A stretch of DNA of 15,094 nucleotides from JBEKZQ01 sp049509675 (GTDB taxonomy: Bacteria; Planctomycetota; Planctomycetia; Pirellulales; Thermoguttaceae): positions 1 to 15,094 of the forward strand of contig JBEKZQ010000111.1 in NCBI GenBank assembly GCA_049509675.1, given 5' to 3'. This document shows, piece after piece, positions 7,362 to 14,000 of this stretch. Position 1 is the stretch's first letter; each line of letters starts with the position of its first letter. A model generated the notes under the pieces. The model was given only the letters and a program-made list of their open reading frames with translations, did no database searches and was not told where the DNA came from. Both the position numbers and the translations under genes were made by a program.

Positions 7362-7406
7362 GCCGAACAGCCCGCGAGATGAGTTTTCGAACGAGTTTGA
7401 AGTGTT

Positions 7407-7482
7407 CAGTTTTCAGTTTTCAGTAACGAGCCGAGCAGTTCAAACTGAAAACTGAAAACTGAAAACTGAAAACTGAAAACTG
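7407..7482. repeat. Inverted tandem repeat of CTGAAAA units
   Basis: The right arm (7445-7482) has five uninterrupted 7-nt CTGAAAA units plus CTG. The left arm (7407-7423) has the reverse complement, CAGTTTTCAGTTTTCAG. The arms can pair over at least 17 bp around a loop of about 21 nt. It sits between the stop of the 468-residue gene and the uvrC promoter. It may stop transcription or be a slippage-prone simple repeat; the copy number looks free to vary. Confidence 0.8.
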
Positions 7483-7485
7483 CCC

Positions 7486-8892
7486 CTACTTTTCCGCCGC
7501 CAGGGCCGCGAGCCGCTGGGAGAGCTGATCGAGATGCTCAAGCTGTGCCCGGCGCAACTCCTCGGCGATGGTCGCCTCGCCGGCGGTGAGCCGGTTGCGA
7601 ACCTCCACGATCCGCGCCGCCAACTGCGAAATCACGTGCCGCGGCGATTCGGTCCGTCCCGCCCGGGCCTGCTCGGCGGCACTGACCAGGTCGCGGAACA
7701 AGGTGAGATCCTTCTGCCGCAAGACGAGGATGTCCAGGCGGCTCAAAACGTTCTCCAGTTGGTCCGCACTCCACGTGCGATTCTCGTTCAGTTCCGCTTC
7801 CAGACCGCGCAATGCCAGGTTGTTGCCGGCGATGCGGACGGCCAGTTCCTCCACATTGACCTGTACGCCGGGCTTTTCCGCCTCCGCGACCGGCAATTTG
7901 GGCTCCGCGGCCGGCGGCTTGGGCAATGCCTCCTCCGCGGCCGGCGGCGGCGCGGGCGCCGCGGCCTGCGCCGGTGGCAGGGCAATCTTCAGCGCGGCCC
8001 GAGGCATCATCGCCAACTCCGGCACGGGACTCGGCTCGTGCTGGGCAGCCCAATGCCGGGCCGGCGGCGACAACCCGGGTTTGCACGCCGCTCCGGGAAC
8101 CTGAACCGCCTCAGGCGGAGGCAACAACCGAAGCTGCGCGACGCGCCCGTCCGGCCCCGCTGCCGCGATCGTCGGCTCCGGCAACGGTCGCTGTGGCTGG
8201 ATCATCGGCTGCGGCGGTCGCACATTCACCTCGGGCTGGGCCTCCGCCGGTTTCGTGCTTGGCGGCGTGGCGGCCGGCGGCATTGCTTCCTTCTTCAGCG
8301 GCTCGGTTGCCGCCAGCAGCGGCGGGAAATCGGGGTCCGGCGGCAGCCGCGCCGCACCGGCCGCCATGCTATGAATCGCCGCATCGAGCCAGGCCAGGAG
8401 CCGGTCCTGCTGATCCGGTTGACTGCCGCCCGTCTCCCACGCCCGCCACACGCGAAACCACGCTTCTTGCCGGGCGATCAAGGTGCGATGATCTTCGCGG
8501 AAGGTCTCATAGACCTGGCTGCGATACTGCCGCACGAGCCGGCTCACGGCCGTTTTCTCGCGCTGATCGAGCAGCCGCACCAGCTCCACCAGGCCCTGCC
8601 ACGGGACCTTCTTCTGTTGCAGAAAGGCCGTGATGCGGGTCTGCTCCCGCGCCGCCTCGTCCGCCGGCAGAATGAGCTTATCGACCGCGAGCAACCGCGA
8701 TTGCAACTGATCAAGCCACGCCCGCTGCCCTTCGGCCGTCATCTGCGCAACGCGGTGCAAGGTGGCCCGGGCCTGATCGCCCGGGTCCTCCGGCCGCGGG
8801 GCGGGGGCCGCCAGAACCGCGAAACTGCTCAAGATCACAACTGCCGCCGTCGTCACAATCGCTTTTTCCCTTGCAAACGGAGCACCACACAA
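7486..8892 (-). CDS. Unrecognised secreted Pro/Ala-rich protein with helical ends
   Basis: I do not recognise a family. Residues 1-29 look like a signal peptide: Arg 8 and Lys 10, then a hydrophobic stretch from 16 to 29 ending VLAAPAP. Residues 36-175 are charged and helical, with DQLQSRLLAVDKLILP, LVELVRLLDQREK and AWFRVWRAW. Residues about 185-355 are a low-complexity linker rich in Pro and Ala (APAPPPAAEEALPKPP). Residues 356-468 are again helical, with heptad-like Leu spacing. A periplasmic, cell-wall-spanning role is plausible but not shown. The frame opens at TTG 8892, which gives a charged signal-peptide start; an alternative GTG at 8856 has AAGGGA upstream but leaves an uncharged start. 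The MITE-like element begins 5 bp before the TTG, so the original start may have been displaced. Confidence 0.65.
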   Translation of the reverse strand: MCGAPFAREKAIVTTAAVVILSSFAVLAAPAPRPEDPGDQARATLHRVAQMTAEGQRAWLDQLQSRLLAVDKLILPADEAAREQTRITAFLQQKKVPWQGLVELVRLLDQREKTAVSRLVRQYRSQVYETFREDHRTLIARQEAWFRVWRAWETGGSQPDQQDRLLAWLDAAIHSMAAGAARLPPDPDFPPLLAATEPLKKEAMPPAATPPSTKPAEAQPEVNVRPPQPMIQPQRPLPEPTIAAAGPDGRVAQLRLLPPPEAVQVPGAACKPGLSPPARHWAAQHEPSPVPELAMMPRAALKIALPPAQAAAPAPPPAAEEALPKPPAAEPKLPVAEAEKPGVQVNVEELAVRIAGNNLALRGLEAELNENRTWSADQLENVLSRLDILVLRQKDLTLFRDLVSAAEQARAGRTESPRHVISQLAARIVEVRNRLTAGEATIAEELRRAQLEHLDQLSQRLAALAAEK

Positions 8893-8896
8893 TCGC

Positions 8897-9020
8897 CTAG
8901 CGGTCTGTCCATTTCGAAATTACCAGTTGGGTGCCACTGCTGGCTTGCCCAGCAGTGCTGGAAACACGGTTGGACAAGCCAACCGTGGCACCCGTAAACT
9001 CAAGTTGGACAGACCACTAG
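8897..9020. mobile_element. MITE-like palindromic element, complete copy
   Basis: A 124-bp element bounded by CTAG on both sides. The terminal inverted repeats are CTAGCGGTCTGTCCA at the left and, at the right, the reverse complement of CTAGTGGTCTGTCCA (one mismatch). Inside is a second inverted pair, GGGTGCCA/TGGCACCC. Inside that are two perfect 9-bp hairpins: CACTGCTGG-CTTGC-CCAGCAGTG and CACGGTTGG-ACAAG-CCAACCGTG. The whole can fold as a cloverleaf. It encodes nothing. 54 nt are identical to 1381-1434 in this window. Confidence 0.8.
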
Positions 9021-9078
9021 CGCATCTTCTTAAAGGTAGGACAGAATAACGATGCTGGCGGAGGGATGAATGATGGAT

Positions 9079-9999
9079 TCAGTACCACGGCGTTGCCAGG
9101 CCCAGTTCGGCCAGCTTCGCTTCGAATTCCTCGCGTTCGCGGCTGCGTTTGAGGCCCTCCGGCCCTCCGGCCAGCAGGCCGCCGTCGCGCGCCCGCTCGA
9201 CGGCCTCGTCGCGCTTGCCGGAAACGATGGCGGAAATCACCGCCTTTTCCACGGCCGACAGTCGCGTGGCCGTTAGCTCGTAGTCGACAAAAGCCTCCCA
9301 CGCGATCGGGCACCAGCGGGCGACGATCTCCTGGCCGATGATCCCCGCATAGGTGGAAATCTCCAGTTGCGCGTGGGCATCCATCCGCAACGACAGGAAG
9401 TGCAGCAGGTTGTGCAAGTCGATCTTCCAATACGCTTCCGTGTAGGTGGAAAGGGGCAGATCCTTGCGGGCCTGCTCCCGCGCCACGCCGGCAGCCAGCC
9501 GCTCCTGGTAGATTGCCCAGGCCAACTCGTACAGGTCGGCTTCGCGCCCGGAAAGACGTTGGCCCACGACCGGATCGATCAGGCCCGCGCTGCCTTGGCG
9601 GTTGCCGGGCGCTTGTTGGCGCCAGGCGTCGGGCGGAGTTTTTTGGGCCGCGTCGATGGCCTCGGAGTAACGCGTCGAGTATTCGTTGACATTGGCCGTC
9701 CGATGGCGGATCCACTGCCGCCAGCAGTCCATCGGCACGCGGACGTGCAGCTTGATCTCGCACATCTCGAACGGCGTGGTGTGGCGGTTCCGCATCAGGT
9801 AACGGATCAGGCCGCGATCCTCCTGCAATCGTTTCGTGCCCCGGCCATAGGAGACCCGCGCCGCCTGCACGATCGATTCGTCCGTGCCCAGGTAATCGAT
9901 GACGCGCACGAAACCGTCGTCCAGGACCTTGAAGGGCACGCCCAAAATTTCGTCCAGGGCCGCGACCCGGGCACGTTCCAGTCTTTCGGAACTATTCAT
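9079..9999 (-). CDS. thyX: FAD-dependent thymidylate synthase ThyX
   Basis: It makes dTMP from dUMP using methylene-tetrahydrofolate and reduced FAD. With the ATG at 9999 it has 306 residues, at the upper end of ThyX lengths. The signature RHRTANVNEYSTR (residues 98-110) matches the family motif RHRxxxxNExSxR exactly. VRVIDYLGTDESIVQAARVS (31-50) and RNRHTTPFEM (70-79) are the usual flavin/dUMP-binding segments, and LHNLLHFLSLRMDAHAQLEI is the conserved C-terminal helix. The tail (EGLKRSREREEFEAKLAEL) is extra and charged. A TTG at 10041 would add 14 residues but lies only about 9 nt from the predicted transcription start, so the ATG is preferred even though it lacks a clear ribosome site. 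No thyA is seen here. It is a single gene with its own promoter. Confidence 0.95.
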   Translation of the reverse strand: MNSSERLERARVAALDEILGVPFKVLDDGFVRVIDYLGTDESIVQAARVSYGRGTKRLQEDRGLIRYLMRNRHTTPFEMCEIKLHVRVPMDCWRQWIRHRTANVNEYSTRYSEAIDAAQKTPPDAWRQQAPGNRQGSAGLIDPVVGQRLSGREADLYELAWAIYQERLAAGVAREQARKDLPLSTYTEAYWKIDLHNLLHFLSLRMDAHAQLEISTYAGIIGQEIVARWCPIAWEAFVDYELTATRLSAVEKAVISAIVSGKRDEAVERARDGGLLAGGPEGLKRSREREEFEAKLAELGLATPWY

Positions 10000-10056
10000 T
10001 TGGGAAGAGAACGACTTTACGGTTTGAGTGTTTTTCCCCAAGAGAACATTGCCCGC

Positions 10057-10085
10057 ATCCTACAACGGCGGGCGGAAATGGTCAA
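10057..10085 (-). promoter_or_regulatory. Sigma70-like promoter for thyX
   Basis: On the minus strand, -35 TTGACC (10080-10085), 17-bp spacer, -10 TAGGAT (10057-10062). Transcription would start near 10050, giving a leader of about 50 nt to the ATG at 9999. The -35 overlaps the first codon of the TOBE-domain remnant on the opposite strand. Confidence 0.6.
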
Positions 10086-10232
10086 TCGCCGCCCGCGACC
10101 TTCGTGGTGGTCGACGTGGGACAAGTCTTGTGGTCCGAAGTGACCCCGGAAGCGGTGGCCGAATTGGGCCTGGAACCGAGCGTGGAAGTTACCTGCCTCA
10201 TAAAGGCGAAGATCATAAGCGTGTTGGAATGA
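10083..10232 (+). pseudogene. 5'-truncated TOBE (molybdate-binding) domain remnant, ModC-like C-terminus
   Basis: On the plus strand an open frame ending TGA at 10230-10232 reads TFVVVDVGQVLWSEVTPEAV and then AELGLEPSVEVTCLIKAKII. This closely follows the last repeat of the TOBE/molybdopterin-binding domain that ends molybdate ABC transporter ATPases (pattern LWAxVTxEAVxELGLxPGxxVxxLIKA). About 45 residues are recognisable. No ATG, ribosome site, ATPase domain or modA/modB lies upstream; thyX and its promoter occupy that side. It has no frameshift or internal stop. It is most likely the end of a lost modC; a very short molbindin-like gene starting at a GTG is possible but would be smaller than known ones. 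Confidence 0.65.
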
Positions 10233-10266
10233 TTGGCGCTGGTGTGCAACAGGCCGTTCGGCCGGG

Positions 10267-10295
10267 TTGGTAAAAGACGACATCGGTGGTAGAAT
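10267..10295 (+). promoter_or_regulatory. Sigma70-like promoter of the DUF433/DUF5615 pair
   Basis: -35 TTGGTA (10267-10272), 17-bp spacer, -10 TAGAAT (10290-10295). Transcription would start near 10302, just before the palindromes at 10308-10340. Confidence 0.6.
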
Positions 10296-10307
10296 AGATA
10301 TGCCGTC

Positions 10308-10340
10308 GAGGTAACCTCCCATCGGTCCGGGACATTCCCG
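10308..10340 (+). promoter_or_regulatory. Operator-like palindromes before the antitoxin gene
   Basis: Two short inverted repeats lie between the promoter and the ATG at 10342: GAGGT-A-ACCTC (10308-10318) and CGGGA-CAT-TCCCG (10328-10340). The second ends one base before the start codon, where a ribosome site would be expected; no clear ribosome site is present. They fit autoregulation by the antitoxin or a translation-blocking hairpin. Confidence 0.4.
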
Positions 10341-10341
10341 T

Positions 10342-10626
10342 ATGCCCAAATTGGATTACCGCAATATCGAGAAAGACGCTGCCCGCTGCGGCGGCCAGCC
10401 GATTGTGGCCGGTACCCGCATTCGCGTGGCCACGATCCTGGCATGCTATCGCCGGGGCATGGGCGTGGAGGAGATCGTCGAGCAGTACCCCGGGCTCCGG
10501 CCGGCCGACGTCCACGACGCCCTGGCCTACGCCTACGATCACCTGGATGAGATCGACGCCGACTTGGCGGCCGACGATGAAGCAGTGGTCAAGGCCCGGC
10601 TGACCGATCGTGGTTCTGCGGAATGA
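10342..10626 (+). CDS. DUF433-domain protein, probable antitoxin
   Basis: A 94-residue protein matching the DUF433 pattern: an N-terminal strand (PKLDYRNIEKD), then CGGQPIVAGTRIRVATILAC (residues 16-35, the conserved I.GTRI.V core), GMGVEEIVEQYPGLRPADVH (39-58) and ALAYAYDHLDEI (60-71). The middle forms a helix-turn-helix-like DNA-binding fold. The tail (72-94) is acidic and could bind the partner. The stop overlaps the next start by 4 bp (ATGA at 10623-10626), so the two are translationally coupled, the usual arrangement in this type II-like module. It likely represses its own promoter through the palindromes just upstream. The assignment rests on family pattern and gene pairing. Confidence 0.85.
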   Translation: MPKLDYRNIEKDAARCGGQPIVAGTRIRVATILACYRRGMGVEEIVEQYPGLRPADVHDALAYAYDHLDEIDADLAADDEAVVKARLTDRGSAE

Positions 10627-10973
10627 CTGAGCCACATTTCTTCACGGATGAAGACGTCTACGCAGCCGTGGCGCCAGCCCTGCGACGCGCGGGCATTGAC
10701 ACTGTTTCTACTCCAGAAACCGGCCGTCGTCAGCAGTCCGACGAATCTCAACTCGATTGGGCATCGGCTGATGGCCGGGTGATTGTCACGTTCAACGTCG
10801 CCCATTTTGCTAAACTGCACGCCGATTGGCTCGCTCAAGGGCGGCATCACTCGGGCATCGTCGTCTCAAGCCAGCGGCCGATCAGCGACATCGTGCGTCG
10901 TCTCCTTCGCCTGGCCAGGGCCAAAGACGCTGAATGGATGCGCGGCCGCCTGGAATTCCTGAGCGATTGGTAA
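10623..10973 (+). CDS. DUF5615 family PIN-like protein, probable toxin
   Basis: A 116-residue protein of the PIN-like DUF5615/Mut7-C group, predicted to be an RNase toxin. The N-terminus FFTDEDVYAAVAPALRRAG (6-24) has the acidic cluster Asp 9, Glu 10, Asp 11 that starts the PIN-like active site. SDESQLDWASADGRVIVTFN (39-58) holds a further acidic segment. VTFNVAHFAKLH (55-66) is the position where many relatives read NVxDF; here the Asp is His (residue 61). GRHHSGIVVSS (72-82) is the conserved late strand. No other gene follows before the convergent propeller gene, so this is a two-gene unit. Toxin activity is inferred from the pairing; the Asp-to-His change could weaken or remove catalysis. 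Confidence 0.82.
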   Translation: MTEPHFFTDEDVYAAVAPALRRAGIDTVSTPETGRRQQSDESQLDWASADGRVIVTFNVAHFAKLHADWLAQGRHHSGIVVSSQRPISDIVRRLLRLARAKDAEWMRGRLEFLSDW

Positions 10974-10997
10974 TTGAGAAAAGGCGATAAGAAAAAT

Positions 10998-11033
10998 GGT
11001 GGGGCTCGCTGCGCTCGACCTACCCTACTTTTT
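10998..11033 (+). terminator. Possible terminator / REP-like palindrome between convergent genes
   Basis: GGTGGGGCTCGCTGCGCTCG followed by ACCTACCCTACTTTTT. The ends pair (GGTGGG with CCTACC, one G-T wobble) with mismatches further in, and five T residues follow on the plus strand. It sits 25 bp after the toxin stop. It also covers the stop codon (11025-11027) of the opposing 1205-residue gene. The central CTCGCTGCGCTCGACC resembles short intergenic repeats common in many bacteria, so it may be a repeat rather than a dedicated terminator. Confidence 0.4.
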
Positions 11034-14000
11034 CCACACTTCCAAGACGGTGCCGTCGCGGCCGCCCACCACCAGCCGCTGGTTCAACAGCACGGGCCCC
11101 GTGCCCAGGGGCACGGCCACGTCGATCTTGCCCTGTTCGCGGCCCGTCGCGGCGGCAATGCGCCATAACATGCCGTTCTGAAAGGCCAGCACGAAATCGT
11201 GGCCCACGGCCAGGGGCGGTCCGGCCAGCGGGCCGGAAGGCAGAGCCACGCGCCAGGCCAACTCTTGCCGCTCGTCGATGGCGAGCAGTTCCTTGTCGGT
11301 CGCCAGCAGGACGTAGTTGCCGACCCGCTGCGGCCCCCATCCCAGGCGGCCCGAGAGCGGATGCGACTTTCCCTGGGTCAGCTTTGGAAGCTCGAAGCTC
11401 TCGAGCACGGCCGCGTTGTCGACCGCATATGCCACTTTGCCCAAGGCGGCCAACGGCGAGACGATTGGCTTGGCGCTCATGGCTTCCGCCGCCGTGAGGC
11501 TGGGCGGGGGGCCAGCCTGGAACACCAGGCGATACAGCCGGCGGTCGCCGTCGGAAAGCACGGCCTCCTGCGTGCCGATCGCGACTGGCGTGCGCCAGGT
11601 CCATTCGCTCAGGGCCTGAAGTTTCGGCACGAACGGATCGGCCAGATTGTTGGTGGTGCGCGGATCGACCAGGAACACCTGGCCCGAACGGCTCGGCGCC
11701 AGCAGCCCGCTGCCCAGCAAGATGGGCGGGCAAGCCATCGCGTCGCCCAGCAGGAGCCAGCGATAACGCGGCGGCTGTTCGGCCGGATCGTACACGATGA
11801 TCTGCTTTGCGCCGGAAGTGGCCGTCATGGCCCACATGCCGTCGGGCATGGCCGTCACGTGGCGGATCGGCTGCTGAAGACGCCCGGCGTCCATAGCGAG
11901 GGTGGGCGCGTCGCGGATGGTCGTGCCGTGCAGGTCCGCGGCCTCGATGCGGAACATGCTTCCCAAGGCCGAAACGGCCGTCAGCGTCTTGCCCTCGGCA
12001 TCGACCAGCGGCTCGTCCGCCAACGGCACCGCCAGGTGCGCGTCCCACCACGGCTCATGCTTTCGGGCATCGAGCGCCGACGCCACGACCCCCGCCATGC
12101 CGGCCTTTCGCCGCACCGCGAAGAGCGTCTGGCCGATGGCCGAGAGCGGCTGGAGGAACGTCGAGACTTGATCGCTGATGTGCCGCGGCACGATGCGGCC
12201 TTGTTCGCTGAGAATGTCGTATCTGGCCAGTTGCGTGTCGGCCATCCAGAATTGCGTACCTCGCAAGCAGAGCGAGCCGAGACGCTCTTCGTCGTGCAGC
12301 GGTCCGGTCTGGGCCACGATGTCCAAGGGTCGCTGCGGATTGGCCGCACTGAGCATGAGGGCGTAGAAGGCCGATTGGCCCGTCGCCAGAACCACGCGAT
12401 TCCCATCGACGGCCGGTGCGATTCGGACCCGGCCGGAGAGCCGAATCTTTTGCGCGACTGTTAACCGAACGTTTGCGAAGTCGTGGCGAGCATCGACAAG
12501 TGTTCCCCCTCTCGCTCCGGGAGATGGGACGCTCCGAGACGCCGGGGAATCAAGCACGCCCCGTTCGATCTCGGTTCCCCTCACCCTACCCTCTCCCATC
12601 CCGTCGCGTGCGACGGGCGGGAGAGGGGGACCTTGAGCCAACGCCCAGAGCGTGGCTTCCCTGGGGCCCTCGTTGATCACGACCAGCAGGAAGTTGCCGG
12701 CGATCGCGGGCGGCACCGCCACGCCGTCCGGTTCATGCCCAAGGTGCAATACCTGCCGGCACGCGCCGTCGGCCAGCGACAACGCATAAAGATTCGCCCG
12801 GTCGGCCATTTGGAACACGAGCCCTCGCCGTACGTCGATGGTGGGCGGAACGCGGATCGGCTGCGGCAACTCGATCGAGCCCGGCGACCGGCCCGAGGCC
12901 AGATCGACCTTTTCCAATCGCCCGTTGCTACTGGGCAGCAACAGCTCCGTGCCGGCCAGCACGGGCGGAAGGTCGACCGGCTGGGCCGCCGCATGTCGCC
13001 ACAGCAACCGGCCTGTCGCCCCCTGTACCCGCAGAATCTCGTTGTGCAGCACGTCGACCAACAGTACGTCCTGGGCCGGTCCCGGGCCGAGCGGCACCGG
13101 CAGGAAGGCCGGCGGCCCGCTGGCCGGAGCGGGAAGCGGACGCCGCCAAAGGACCTTGCCCGAGGCGGCGTCCAGGCCGTAGGCCGCTCCCTCCGCATTG
13201 ACAAAGAGGAATGAGCCGGCGGCTGCCGGCGCCGGTTGGTTCTCGGTGCGCTGGGTCAGGGCGACGGTGGCCAACACGGCAGCGGGCCGCTCGGCCGTTT
13301 CGGCTTCCCGGCGCCGGGCGATCCATCGGACGGCCGCCTGCTCTGCCTGCGACGCCGGCGCCAGGGCTTGCTCGAGTTGGGCGTTGTCGGCCAGTTCCGC
13401 ATACTGCTTCACCAACTCGTTGCGGACACGATAGGCCTCGACGACCCGGCCTTTGCCGATCGCGGCCCCGATATCGGCCACGGCCTGCAACAGATCACGG
13501 TCCCGCGCCAGCTTCCCTTCGCTCACGACCAAGCGGGCGTTGATCTCGGCCACCTTCTGCTCCGGTTGGGCCGCCAAGGGAACGTACCGGCCCAGCAGGG
13601 TGAGGATCTCGCGGGCATGCTCGACCGCATCCTGGTCCGGCTGCGCCTGGGCTTGATTGGCCCAGCGCTCGGCGACGGCCGCCAGCACCAGGCCCAATTC
13701 GTCGGCGAAGGCCTGGAACGATTCCTCCTGGGCCACCTGCGGCGCGACTTCCTGGGCCACCTGGAACGCGCGGGTCGCATCGTCGCTGTCGGCAAGTGCC
13801 TGCCGGATCCGGGCAATACCCAACCGCACCCTGACGCTGCCGGCCAACGGATGTCGCGGGTAATTGGCCAGGTACGCGTCGTACTGCTGGATTGCCACCG
13901 CATAGGACGCGGCGTCGTAGGCCAGGTCGGCCCGGCGCAACAACTCATCGGGCCCCGCTGGAGAGAAATGGAGGAATCCGACCAACACGCCGGAAACCAA

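Noticed and set aside
7445..7482. Possible CRISPR-like array
   Set aside because: The units are 7 nt with no spacers; it is a simple tandem repeat and no cas genes are present.
9017..9763. Minus-strand open frame overlapping thyX
   Set aside because: It is a frame shadow; the adjacent frame carries the exact ThyX signature.
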